NCBI GenBank assembly: GCA_024274705.1
Contig: JAJSAL010000088.1
Location: 1-43,185, forward strand
Length of the DNA: 43,185 nt
Direction of reading: 5' to 3'
Source of the DNA: Spirochaetota bacterium
GTDB lineage: Bacteria > Spirochaetota > Spirochaetia > SPDA01 > JAJSAL01
The notes under the pieces are model-generated. The model did no database searches. It was given only the letters and a program-made list of their open reading frames with translations, and had not been told where the DNA came from. Below are positions 8,878-16,459 of the stretch, one piece after another. A program made the position numbers and the translations under genes. Positions within the stretch are counted from its first letter, which is position 1. Every line of letters starts with the position of its first letter.

Positions 8878-10029
8878 TCACACTGTCTCAATGGTTACTT
8901 CCTTTCCACGCTTCTTAAGCTCTTCAGCGATTTCCCGGACAACGGTAATCCGTATCCCTAACTGGTTAGGGAGTTCCGGATTCTGATGCGCCGGGTTTAC
9001 CGCCTGGCCCACCATGAAGTGAACATGGTCCGCATTCAGTATCATCCTTATCAGTTCCGACGCCCCGTCATTCTGGAACCTGATCCCCGCCTTCTGAATT
9101 CCCTGTTTCAGCAGGTTGCTCACCCTTGTAAGGGTCAGGATTCCCTCGGACACCAGCTCAAGCCCTTCTATCCTTGCAAGAGGGGGAACATCTACCGTCA
9201 TGGTCCCCAGATCGACTTCCATGGGGCTGCCCATGAGCCGGGAAACGATCTTCGCCGTGGTTCCTCCGCACACGGCATGTTTCCCCGGTCTTTTCAGGAA
9301 ACTGTCCAGCCGTTCCCCGTCCAGGGCCCTTTCCGCCGGCGGTCCGGTCATGATGGTCAGTTCGACCCTGGTCCGCACTTTAATAACCAGGATACTCACA
9401 TCATCTCCCGGTTTTCCCGCGTAGAGCTCGCTTACGGTTTCCGCAATCTTACCTGCAAGCTCCTCTGCCGAAAGATCGGTATGGGCATGCCTGGCGAGAA
9501 AGCCTGCTGCGTGATCCCAGCCCCACCCCAACGGGTAGGTGCCTCCGATCCCGGCATTCAGAACCCCGTCGGAAACGAAGATAACCCAGTCCCCTTCCTT
9601 CGGATCCAGAACCGCCTCATGGATCGTCTTTCCCTGGATCGACTTTTCCTCGTACATTAAAGGAAGCAGTTTCCTCCCCCGAAGTACAATTGCACGGGGA
9701 GCATCGAATTCCACGATCCTGGCACTTCCCTGGGTGAAGAACTGGGCAATGGCAAAGGTGCTGTAAGCCATCTTCCGTACATTACAGACCGGCAGGGTTG
9801 CCGTTAGGGTCTCCACAACCTCGTTCAGACTCAACCCGTTATCCAGCATATGCTTGGCGATCCGGGTTGTCAGGGTTGCCAGGATGTTGGCTTTTACCCC
9901 GCTGCCGAGTCCGTCCGAAAGGGCCAGGGTTACATTGTCTGCATGCCGCGATACAACGATACTGTCACCGCACAACTCTTCGTGAAACTTCCTGAGCTGT
10001 TTAGATCCCCACTCATAATACAGCCTCAT
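8878..10029 (-). CDS. SpoIIE/PP2C-type protein phosphatase of the hydrogenase-operon family
   Basis: The 383-aa protein has a PP2C-like domain with the metal-binding signatures LALSDGLGSGVKAN, VIFVSDGVLNAG and KPGDDVSILVI, followed by about 170 residues that I do not recognise as a named domain (from about ELTIMTGPPAER). SpoIIE-like phosphatases of this kind are found beside a PAS protein, a small 2Fe-2S protein and NuoE/NuoF/HydA in the operons of NADH-linked [FeFe]-hydrogenases, and the order here is the same although HydA is missing. Target unknown; it may dephosphorylate a partner controlling the redox operon. It overlaps the PAS gene by four bases (ATGA). Confidence 0.85.
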   Translation of the reverse strand: MRLYYEWGSKQLRKFHEELCGDSIVVSRHADNVTLALSDGLGSGVKANILATLTTRIAKHMLDNGLSLNEVVETLTATLPVCNVRKMAYSTFAIAQFFTQGSARIVEFDAPRAIVLRGRKLLPLMYEEKSIQGKTIHEAVLDPKEGDWVIFVSDGVLNAGIGGTYPLGWGWDHAAGFLARHAHTDLSAEELAGKIAETVSELYAGKPGDDVSILVIKVRTRVELTIMTGPPAERALDGERLDSFLKRPGKHAVCGGTTAKIVSRLMGSPMEVDLGTMTVDVPPLARIEGLELVSEGILTLTRVSNLLKQGIQKAGIRFQNDGASELIRMILNADHVHFMVGQAVNPAHQNPELPNQLGIRITVVREIAEELKKRGKEVTIETV

Positions 10030-10541
10030 TTCTCCACTTCTTCTTCAAAAAGAGACATGAGCTTTACAAGCAATACCTTGGTCTCCGCCGTTGTCTCACC
10101 TAAAAGCCGGGCAATTTCCTGGGCAGTCTTCATCTGCCTGGTTATTACTTCCTGTGCCCTTTCCAGGGTTTGCGCCCGGAGTTCACGCAGGTGCTTTTTT
10201 GCTTCCTCCTCGTCGGATGTATCGATAAAAATACCGCAGTACAGGTCTTCCCCTTCGATGGGAAAGAGCCCGACCCGGTAACTCAACCGGTGCTCAGGTA
10301 TCGTCTCCTTTACCATGAGCTGTCCCCCTGCTGCTACCGCCTGCTCGAAACAGTCGGAATGGACAAAATGAGCAGCAGTCTTACCCAGCAGCTCTTCTCC
10401 CTCACAGTGAAACATGGTCCTGAAGGAAGGATTGATAAACTGGATTTTCGTTTCCCTGTTTACCAGCAGTATACCGTTAGGGGTATGCTCGAGAATCGCG
10501 TTCATTTGAGCCGCAGCGTTCTTGCCGTCAATGTGTTCCAT
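10026..10541 (-). CDS. PAS-domain sensor protein
   Basis: A 171-aa cytoplasmic protein with one PAS domain (about residues 12-115, including NGILLVNRETKIQFINPSF and LLGKTAAHFVHSDC) and a helical tail, about residues 115-171, that looks like a signalling coiled coil. No kinase ATPase domain is present. It overlaps the 2Fe-2S gene upstream by 14 bases and the SpoIIE-type phosphatase downstream by four, so the three are co-translated. By analogy with hydrogenase operons it probably senses redox state or a ligand and talks to the phosphatase. The sensed signal cannot be read from the sequence. Confidence 0.8.
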   Translation of the reverse strand: MEHIDGKNAAAQMNAILEHTPNGILLVNRETKIQFINPSFRTMFHCEGEELLGKTAAHFVHSDCFEQAVAAGGQLMVKETIPEHRLSYRVGLFPIEGEDLYCGIFIDTSDEEEAKKHLRELRAQTLERAQEVITRQMKTAQEIARLLGETTAETKVLLVKLMSLFEEEVEK

Positions 10542-10788
10542 CTAACGCCGCCTGAATGACTTTCTCTTCAAAGACCGCAACGGCATCATCTACCGTCGAA
10601 CTCGTATAGTTCTGATCATCGATCTGCCAGTTTACACCTTCACCGCACCGTTCCATGCAGAACGAACCTTTAAGCTCCACCCTGTCTCCCAGGTTGTTCG
10701 CCTTCAGAAGTTCATTAAACTGCATGATCACATTCCTGGCCCCTTTTATATGGCAGGAACTTCCAACACACACGGTTACGGTGATCAT
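10528..10788 (-). CDS. Small thioredoxin-like 2Fe-2S ferredoxin
   Basis: An 86-aa protein that is essentially the 2Fe-2S half of NuoE: ligands in CVGSSCHIKGAR and GSFCMERCGEG. Such mini-NuoE proteins head the regulatory part of NADH-linked hydrogenase operons, next to the PAS and SpoIIE proteins. It may carry electrons or act as the redox input of the sensor. It is 11 bases after the CooF-type ferredoxin gene and overlaps the PAS gene. Confidence 0.85.
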   Translation of the reverse strand: MITVTVCVGSSCHIKGARNVIMQFNELLKANNLGDRVELKGSFCMERCGEGVNWQIDDQNYTSSTVDDAVAVFEEKVIQAALDGTH

Positions 10789-10799
10789 ATCTTCATTCG

Positions 10800-11339
10800 T
10801 TACCTTTTCATTTCCTGTTCGCCTCCTACGGCCGCCGTTGCCATCATTTCCGCAACTTTCTGCCGTTTTCCCGGATTAGCTTCGTTCTCACTCCCGAAAG
10901 AGAGGGATTTGGTAGGACAGGAATAGACGCAGGCCGGTACTTTTCCCTGTGCCAGCCGTTCTATACATAAATCGCACTTGTATGCCCTGTTACTCTTGAT
11001 GCCCAGGGCGATAACACCGAAGGGGCAGGCCTGAACACACATGCCGCACCCTATGCACCGTGCAGCATCCACGAACACCGGACCTCCCTCGGTTTTACGG
11101 TGAGCCGCCCCTGTCGGGCAGGCCATGACACAGGCTGCCTCTTCGCACTGGTTGCAGGGGACGGGTACCGGGGTATTCTTGAAAGTCTCAACGTAGATTC
11201 TGTGTCCCGGACGTTCACCCGCCAGGAACGCCTGGGTAAGGTCCTTGGCTTCCGAATGTTCGACAGCGCAGGCAAGCTCACAGGTGTGGCATCCGACACA
11301 TGTCTCCACATTCACTGTTATTTTTTTTCGTGCCACCAT
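10800..11339 (-). CDS. cooF: CooF-type 4Fe-4S electron-transfer protein
   Basis: CooF-like proteins take electrons from CO dehydrogenase. This 179-aa protein has four Cys-rich motifs in the order of the CooF/HycB family: CVGCHTCELACAV, CNQCEEAACVMACP, CIGCGMCVQACP and CDLC with ACVYSCP, enough for four 4Fe-4S clusters. The start has GGAGGA seven bases before the ATG and lies four bases after the cooS stop, so it is coupled to CODH. Its direct partner is therefore very likely AcsA/CooS; the next acceptor may be the NuoEFG-like module downstream. Confidence 0.9.
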   Translation of the reverse strand: MVARKKITVNVETCVGCHTCELACAVEHSEAKDLTQAFLAGERPGHRIYVETFKNTPVPVPCNQCEEAACVMACPTGAAHRKTEGGPVFVDAARCIGCGMCVQACPFGVIALGIKSNRAYKCDLCIERLAQGKVPACVYSCPTKSLSFGSENEANPGKRQKVAEMMATAAVGGEQEMKR

Positions 11340-11342
11340 TCC

Positions 11343-13265
11343 CTATTCCTCCGGTTTGAAAGGCTGCTCATACATCATGGGTTTAAGCTTCAGGGCTTTC
11401 CGTTTTTTATCGATATGTCTCAACATCTTGTGGGCCGCTTCTACATGATTTTCTTCAAAAACCCACTTTCCCCCTACATCCTGTTCGATCTCATCGGTGA
11501 TATACTTGTACAGCTTCGGGGCCCCCATCATGGGGAGAGGCTTCCCGATAACCGTGTAAACACCTGATGCAATAAAGTAGAAACCGATAGTCACCGCTTT
11601 CTCAGACATCCATTCCGGAGCAGCACCTGCAGCGGGCAGATCGGAGATGTCATCGCCTAATCCACCTTCCGCCACCACGTTGGTGAGCACTCTTAAGATC
11701 CGGCTGTTATCCAGGCAGGCCCCCATGTGCAGCACCGGCGGCAGGCCTACCGCCCGGCACACTTCCTGAAGACCTTTACCTGCATATTTAAACGCCGCTT
11801 CCGGCTGCATGAGGCCGTGTTTTGCACAGGTGATGGAATTGCACCCGGTGGACGCAACGAGCACATCGTTGGCCAGCAGTTCTTTTACAACGGTCAGGTG
11901 TCCCTCTTCAAAATCCACGTTTGGATTGGAACAACCCACCACGCCGGCAAGCCCCCGGATCCGTCCGGTGATAATCGCATCATTCAAGGGCCGGTAGGTG
12001 GACCGGTAGGTTCCCCCGAGAAACTGAAACACCGATTCCGTGCTGAAGCCTGCTACCACTCCCTCCTTGACGTCCGGTATGTACTGGCTGCCGTTACGGT
12101 TGGGGAAGTTGTCAATGGCGGCTTCGATAATACCCTTCGCGATCTCCACAGCCTTGTCTTCGTGAAACTCGATGTGTTCGAACCCGGGCATCTTTGCCTT
12201 GGGTGAGGTGGTAACCAGCTTTGTATGGAAACATTGTGCCGTTTCCCTGAGTCCCGGCCAGATACACTGTACGTCAACGACCATCATGTCCACCACACCG
12301 GTCTGGATAGCCAGTTCCTGCTGCATATAGCTGCCGGCTACGGGTATACCATGGCGCATCATGATTTCGTTGGCGGTACAGCAGATACCGCCGAGCTGTA
12401 TCCCCTTCGCTCCCCTGGCTTTCGCCTTCTCAACAAGGTCCTTGTCCTGGGATACCACGGCAATGATTTCCGACAAGGTGGGTTCATGTCCATGGACTAT
12501 GAGGTTCACATGGTCTTTTTTCATGATCCCCAGGTTCGCCTCCGACGCAATAGGGTTCGGTGTGCCGAAAATTGCATCTTCAAGCTCCGTACCGATCATT
12601 GACCCGCCCCAGCCGTCTGCAAGAGACGTCCGCAAGCCCTGTTTGATCAGATTCTTATAATCCGCATCCACCCCGATATTGGTCCTGTGCATCGTCTCTA
12701 CGACTTCCCTGTCCACGGAACGGGGCAGGATACCGAAATCTTTCCAGATTTTCACCCTGGCTGGAGGAGCCTTTTCCGTCATCCTGATAAAACCGGTCTG
12801 CTGGCCGAATTCCTTGAGTACCTCTTCCGCGACTTCTTTCGCAAACTCCCTGACATCCTTACCTTCCGAACTTATTCCGTAGGTCTCGGCAAAGGCCCTC
12901 AGTTTTTTCATATCCTTTACGGTATAATCCGAATCCGGATTTTCCCCGATCATGAGCAGTGTATGAGCAACGTCGCGGCCGTGATCCGAGTGGGCGGCAC
13001 CACCTGCCGCGATCATCCGGATCAGATGCCTGGCAGCAATGGTATCCGCTGTAGCACCGCATACCCCGGTTTTAGGTCCTTCCCCGAAGGGATCGATCCG
13101 GCAGGGCCCCATGCTGCAGTGCCGGCAGCACAACCCAAGTGTTCCGAATCCGCATTGCGGTTGCTGGGCATCATATCGGTCCCATATCGTAGGCAGCTGC
13201 TGCTCTTCCGCACGTTTCAGCATCACCTGCGTTGCTTTATCAGCATATTTCAGTTCTCTTGCCAT
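11343..13265 (-). CDS. acsA: Nickel CO dehydrogenase catalytic subunit of the CODH/ACS type
   Basis: Catalyses interconversion of CO and CO2 at the Ni-Fe-S C-cluster and feeds CO to ACS. The 640-aa protein has the D- and B-cluster region at residues 38-55 (Cys38, Cys46, Cys47, Cys50, Cys55), the C-cluster His in VHGHEPTLSE, and C-cluster Cys in GGICCTAN, GVVGCSNP, STGCNSITC and LHMGACLD. Length is slightly under the Moorella subunit. I chose the second ATG (MARELKYADK) because GGAGG lies five bases before it; the first ATG at 13277 overlaps that Shine-Dalgarno. Its promoter lies about 285 bases upstream, leaving a long structured leader. Stop codon TAG. Confidence 0.95.
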   Translation of the reverse strand: MARELKYADKATQVMLKRAEEQQLPTIWDRYDAQQPQCGFGTLGLCCRHCSMGPCRIDPFGEGPKTGVCGATADTIAARHLIRMIAAGGAAHSDHGRDVAHTLLMIGENPDSDYTVKDMKKLRAFAETYGISSEGKDVREFAKEVAEEVLKEFGQQTGFIRMTEKAPPARVKIWKDFGILPRSVDREVVETMHRTNIGVDADYKNLIKQGLRTSLADGWGGSMIGTELEDAIFGTPNPIASEANLGIMKKDHVNLIVHGHEPTLSEIIAVVSQDKDLVEKAKARGAKGIQLGGICCTANEIMMRHGIPVAGSYMQQELAIQTGVVDMMVVDVQCIWPGLRETAQCFHTKLVTTSPKAKMPGFEHIEFHEDKAVEIAKGIIEAAIDNFPNRNGSQYIPDVKEGVVAGFSTESVFQFLGGTYRSTYRPLNDAIITGRIRGLAGVVGCSNPNVDFEEGHLTVVKELLANDVLVASTGCNSITCAKHGLMQPEAAFKYAGKGLQEVCRAVGLPPVLHMGACLDNSRILRVLTNVVAEGGLGDDISDLPAAGAAPEWMSEKAVTIGFYFIASGVYTVIGKPLPMMGAPKLYKYITDEIEQDVGGKWVFEENHVEAAHKMLRHIDKKRKALKLKPMMYEQPFKPEE

Positions 13266-13284
13266 AGTGTCCTCCATACAGTTT

Positions 13285-13541
13285 TCACCCCTCCATCACC
13301 TTCGGACCATGCAGGGTGTTTATTGGCTATTCAAACGCACTGCGCCTGTGTTTTGATTCCACATACATTGAGTACCTTCTCTCCTGGAGCGGGCTATTGT
13401 TTATATGTAAGACAATGGATACGCTTTTATTACGTGTTTTACCCGTGGGGACTGCTTCGGCTGTAAGGCTGAGCTCCAATATCACCCCATCTCCCATGCT
13501 TAGAAGGTACTCGAGGCCGGTCAACAAACAGTGTCAGACCA
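13285..13541 (-). ncRNA. Structured leader of cooS (unassigned RNA element)
   Basis: Between the cooS promoter and start codon are about 275 bases that fold in a nested way. The outer helix is an exact 11-base inverted repeat (GAGTACCTTCT at 13370-13380 with AGAAGGTACTC at 13502-13512, plus-strand letters). Inside it GCTCCA (13473-13478) pairs with TGGAGC (13385-13390), and two inner hairpins pair 13396-13400 with 13412-13416 and 13417-13421 with 13440-13444. The layout, with CAGGAG just before the closing helix on the RNA and a GGGAG..GGGGTG stretch just after the opening one, recalls the cobalamin riboswitch, but conserved boxes do not match well. A HEARO/omega-RNA relic is another option. 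A core of this element recurs at the right window end. Small ORFs here (for example 13327-13527) show no protein family that I know. Confidence 0.5.
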
Positions 13542-13548
13542 TCACACC

Positions 13549-13577
13549 ATTATATAGAGAGATCTCCCCGCTATCAA
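13549..13577 (-). promoter_or_regulatory. Sigma-70-type promoter for the cooS operon
   Basis: On the minus strand TTGATA (13572-13577) and a perfect TATAAT (13549-13554) are separated by exactly 17 bases. Transcription would start near 13542, giving a leader of about 277 bases before cooS. It lies between the cooC stop and cooS, so the main CODH/ACS operon can be expressed apart from cooC. Confidence 0.75.
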
Positions 13578-13609
13578 GGGGTTTTATCCCAAGAAAGATG
13601 GGTAGAATC

Positions 13610-14377
13610 CTAGTTATTACCTAGGATTTTGTCAAGTATAGAACGGACCTGATCGACAGGTTCACCGTCGATAGTGACAGCTGAAGCTTCTCCGAGATTG
13701 ATCCGTAGCATCTGGTCTGAATAGTCGATAAACCCATGTATGGGGACGGAGTTGCTGCCTTTCCGGATAAACTCTTTTTCCGCTTCGCTTCGGATCCGGT
13801 TGCCGATAAGAGAAACTTTTTTTATACCGATCTGGGAAGCCAGGTTTTTCACCCTGGACGCAGTATCCATACTCGACCTGCTGGCTTCAACTACGATGAT
13901 CATTTCGTCTACACCGATAGCCGTACCCCTTCCTAAGTGCTCTATCCCGGCTTCCATATCAAGAAGGACCCATTCATCCCTGGTAATGACAAGATGACTT
14001 ATCAGTTGTTTCAGGAATGCGTTTTCGGGGCATGCACACCCGGCTCCGCCCCCCCGGACGGTTCCCATGGTCATCAGCTTTATTCCTTCATATTCGATAG
14101 TGTAGGTGTCGGGTATATCATCCACCTTTGGATTCATGGTGAAAAAAGGAGCCGGCTTTCCCACTTCCGTACCGGTCCGTTGGGCAATCAGTTCTTTGAG
14201 TTCGATAATCGGTGTTATCCGGACACTTTCGGGGACCCCGAGAATGCCCGCAAGATTCATATCAGGATCTGCGTCCACGGCCAGTACTTTCTGTCCAGAC
14301 TGTGAAAGTATCCGCGCCATTACAGCTACAATGGTGCTCTTTCCCACGCCGCCTTTCCCTGTTACAGCCAGTTTCAC
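13610..14377 (-). CDS. cooC: CO dehydrogenase nickel-insertion ATPase CooC
   Basis: A 255-aa MinD-family ATPase for nickel loading of CODH. Walker A is GKGGVGKST at the N-terminus, followed by AVDADPDMNLAG; the metal-binding CxC is in GCACPEN and switch/Walker B region in VLLDMEAGIEHLGRG, all CooC hallmarks. The start is GTG at 14377 with GGAGG seven bases before it. It has its own promoter upstream and lies before the cooS promoter and leader. Stop codon TAG. Confidence 0.93.
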   Translation of the reverse strand: MKLAVTGKGGVGKSTIVAVMARILSQSGQKVLAVDADPDMNLAGILGVPESVRITPIIELKELIAQRTGTEVGKPAPFFTMNPKVDDIPDTYTIEYEGIKLMTMGTVRGGGAGCACPENAFLKQLISHLVITRDEWVLLDMEAGIEHLGRGTAIGVDEMIIVVEASRSSMDTASRVKNLASQIGIKKVSLIGNRIRSEAEKEFIRKGSNSVPIHGFIDYSDQMLRINLGEASAVTIDGEPVDQVRSILDKILGNN

Positions 14378-14409
14378 GGTTATGCCTCCATGTACGTTCC
14401 ACTAGGGAC

Positions 14410-14439
14410 AATATAGTAGATAACAAATCGACGTGTCAA
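14410..14439 (-). promoter_or_regulatory. Sigma-70-type promoter for cooC
   Basis: On the minus strand a consensus TTGACA (14434-14439) is followed after 18 bases by TATATT (14410-14415). The expected start near 14403 leaves about 25 bases of leader with the GGAGG of cooC. Confidence 0.65.
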
Positions 14440-14519
14440 ACTGATTCCAGCCTCCTCATTTTTTCCATTAACTGAATCCAGGGACTTCAGCCCCGATGTT
14501 ACAATCTTGTCAATACTCG

Positions 14520-14738
14520 CTATCCGGTAATTATGTTTACGGCATGGAGAGGACAGGCGGATGCGCATTTTCCGCATCCGGTGCACATTGTTTTAGACAT
14601 GAGGACCGGGGCATCGAAAGGATCTTCCTGCTCTATCAGTTTTCGAGTGCACACTTTCGCAGCATCACATAAACCATGGGCAACATCGTGTGCCTCCGGG
14701 GAACACTTGTCGAAATCTATGACACAGTATTTCTTCAT
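14520..14738 (-). CDS. Small CODH-associated 4Fe-4S protein
   Basis: A 72-aa protein with an N-terminal part bearing isolated cysteines (DKCSPEAHD, GLCDAAKVC) and a C-terminal 4Fe-4S motif CTGCGKCASACP. Proteins of this pattern, beginning with a (V)IDFDKC stretch, occur beside CODH genes; the exact role is not known to me. I chose the ATG at 14738 because the upstream in-frame ATG at 14783 falls inside the promoter and the predicted transcript begins near 14748. The leader is therefore only about 10 bases, with no good Shine-Dalgarno. Stop codon TAG. Confidence 0.75.
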   Translation of the reverse strand: MKKYCVIDFDKCSPEAHDVAHGLCDAAKVCTRKLIEQEDPFDAPVLMSKTMCTGCGKCASACPLHAVNIITG

Positions 14739-14754
14739 AGGTTTTTCTATATAT

Positions 14755-14783
14755 AGTGTAAGGTTTACATATCGTATAGTCAA
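14755..14783 (-). promoter_or_regulatory. Sigma-70-type promoter for the small ferredoxin gene
   Basis: TTGACT (14778-14783) and TACACT (14755-14760) on the minus strand, 17 bases apart. The transcript would start near 14748, giving a very short leader. Confidence 0.55.
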
Positions 14784-14813
14784 GTCCCGGATAACGCATC
14801 AACAACCATGCCC

Positions 14814-15392
14814 TTATTCCCAGTTCTTTTTGCAGAACCGGACCACCATGTGAATAACCGCTTCCTGTTTGCCGATATTTTTAATCTCATGGTCTGTATC
14901 ACAGTGATAGTTGATGAAGTCCCCTTCCTGAACCCGTGCAGAATGATCTCCTGCTGTCACCTCGACTTCTCCGCTGATGATAGTGAGATACTCTTCGGTC
15001 CTGGGGAAATGAGATGACGAGGTAAGGGCTCCCCCCTGCCGGAACGTCAGGAGATACATCTCGATATCCTCCACCATGGAAATCGGTGAGAGCACCTGCA
15101 GATGGACTTTATCATGTCCGGTGTCCAGGGTAGTGATGGTGTCCTTCCGGGTCACATTGAATTTCCTGGACATCTCTCCTCCGCCGGAGAGGAGGTCATG
15201 GATATCCACCCCCAGCCCCTGGGCAATCTTCCACACCATGGCCACCGTGGGATTTACCTTTTCCGCCTCGATCTGGGAGAGCATCGCCTTGGACACCCCG
15301 CTCTTTTCAGCCAATACACCCAGGGTAAGATTCTGCTTCTTCCGGATTTTCTGGATATTGTGCCCTACCAGCGGTTTTTCTACCGGTTCCAT
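14814..15392 (-). CDS. HTH (XRE-type) regulator with C-terminal cupin domain
   Basis: A 192-aa DNA-binding regulator. Residues about 8-65 form a helix-turn-helix of the XRE type (IQKIRKKQNLTLGVLAEKSG, VSKAMLSQIE, GVDIHDLLS); the C-terminal half is a cupin (HFPRTEEYLTIISGEVEV, VQEGDFINYHCDTDHEIKN). Such regulators bind a small metabolite in the cupin barrel. I chose ATG 15392, preceded by GGAG; the longer frame up to 15554 would run through the divergent promoter. It is divergent from the threonine degradation genes and convergent with nothing, ending near the ferredoxin gene on the same strand. An 8-base inverted repeat in the shared promoter region is a likely operator, so it probably controls tdh-kbl and itself; whether it also reads into the CODH locus is open. 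Confidence 0.88.
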   Translation of the reverse strand: MEPVEKPLVGHNIQKIRKKQNLTLGVLAEKSGVSKAMLSQIEAEKVNPTVAMVWKIAQGLGVDIHDLLSGGGEMSRKFNVTRKDTITTLDTGHDKVHLQVLSPISMVEDIEMYLLTFRQGGALTSSSHFPRTEEYLTIISGEVEVTAGDHSARVQEGDFINYHCDTDHEIKNIGKQEAVIHMVVRFCKKNWE

Positions 15393-15410
15393 CCTGCTCC
15401 ACCTCCGATC

Positions 15411-15439
15411 TTGACATAACCGATATAGTTTAATATAAT
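15411..15439 (+). promoter_or_regulatory. Consensus sigma-70 promoter of the tdh-kbl operon
   Basis: TTGACA (15411-15416) and TATAAT (15434-15439), both perfect consensus hexamers with a 17-base spacer. A promoter this strong normally needs a repressor; the palindrome overlapping the -10 box fits that. Confidence 0.8.
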
Positions 15440-15446
15440 AAACTAT
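15425..15446. promoter_or_regulatory. Palindromic operator over the -10 box
   Basis: ATAGTTTA (15425-15432) and TAAACTAT (15439-15446) form a perfect 8-base inverted repeat with a 6-base centre. The -10 hexamer lies within it. The adjacent cupin-HTH regulator is the obvious candidate to bind; repression of tdh-kbl is inferred. Confidence 0.6.
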
Positions 15447-15493
15447 CGTTCGATTTATTTTACACTTTGATGTGTCATCAGTCAAGAGGAGCA

Positions 15494-16459
15494 ATGGTTG
15501 TGAAACACATCCTTTTAACCGGTGGGCTTGGGCAATTAGGATCGGAAATTTCATCTGAACTGCGCAAACGGTACGGTACGGACAATGTAGTAGTTACCGA
15601 TATTAGGGACGATGTTAATGAAGACATCCTCGGGTCCGGCCCTTTCTATAAACTGGACTGCAGAAACGGGAAAAGGGCGGCTGAAATAATCGGGAAACAT
15701 ACCATCGACACCATCTATCATCTGGCAGCCATGCTTTCCGCCACATCCGAAGCCGACCCTTTACAGGCATGGGACCTCAACATGGGGGGGCTCCTGACGG
15801 TGCTGGAGCTGGCCCGGGAACACGGATGCGCCGTATTTACTCCCAGTTCCATAGGCGCTTTCGGACCCACAACCATCAAGGACTGGACCCCCCAGGATAC
15901 GTTGCAGCGGCCTACATCCATGTACGGTGTCACCAAGGTAGCCGGAGAACTGCTCTGTGATTACTACAACCACCGGTACGGCGTCGACACCCGGGGTGTC
16001 CGGTATCCGGGGCTTATATCCAATGTGACTCCTCCGGGAGGAGGAACAACGGACTATGCGGTGGATATCTACTACGCCGCTGTGGATAGGAAAGAGTATA
16101 CCTGTTTTTTAAAAGGAGACACCCGCCTGGACATGATGTATATGCCCGATGCTGTTAAAGCAGCCATCGATCTTATGGAAGCCGACCCTGACCGGCTTCG
16201 CCACAGGAACGCTTTCAATGTAACAGCTATGAGCTTTTGCCCTGAAGACCTGGCCGCATACATACGACGGTATATACCGGGTTTTGAAATTCTCTACAGC
16301 ATAGATCCTGTCCGGCAGGCAATTGCCAATTCCTGGCCGAATAACCTGGAGGATTATGCCGCACGGGTGGAATGGGGCTGGGAACCGGAATACGATCCCG
16401 ACAGCATGACCCGGGATATGCTCACGGTTCTTACCAACCGGAAAAAGGAGGACGGATAA
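15494..16459 (+). CDS. tdh: L-threonine 3-dehydrogenase, SDR type
   Basis: An NAD-dependent epimerase/dehydratase-fold dehydrogenase of 321 aa. It has the N-terminal Rossmann motif TGGLGQLGSE, a conserved Ser in FTPSSIGAFGP and the YGVTK catalytic Tyr-Lys pair. SDR-type threonine dehydrogenases oxidise L-threonine to 2-amino-3-oxobutyrate, and the next gene encodes the enzyme that uses this product, which supports the call over a generic sugar epimerase. I chose ATG 15494 (MVVKHILLTGG) because GAGGAG lies just upstream; an earlier ATG at 15467 has no such site. The stop and the start of kbl overlap as TAATG. Confidence 0.9.
   Translation: MVVKHILLTGGLGQLGSEISSELRKRYGTDNVVVTDIRDDVNEDILGSGPFYKLDCRNGKRAAEIIGKHTIDTIYHLAAMLSATSEADPLQAWDLNMGGLLTVLELAREHGCAVFTPSSIGAFGPTTIKDWTPQDTLQRPTSMYGVTKVAGELLCDYYNHRYGVDTRGVRYPGLISNVTPPGGGTTDYAVDIYYAAVDRKEYTCFLKGDTRLDMMYMPDAVKAAIDLMEADPDRLRHRNAFNVTAMSFCPEDLAAYIRRYIPGFEILYSIDPVRQAIANSWPNNLEDYAARVEWGWEPEYDPDSMTRDMLTVLTNRKKEDG

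Noticed and set aside
13385..13512. Calling the cooS leader a cobalamin riboswitch outright
   Set aside because: Topology is suggestive, but the B12-box and the other conserved blocks match only partly; left as an unassigned structured RNA.
13316..13624. Small open frames in the cooS leader (13316-13624 plus, 13327-13527 minus)
   Set aside because: They overlap promoter and stem structures, have no ribosome sites and no recognisable domains. The minus-strand one looked vaguely familiar, but I cannot name a family.
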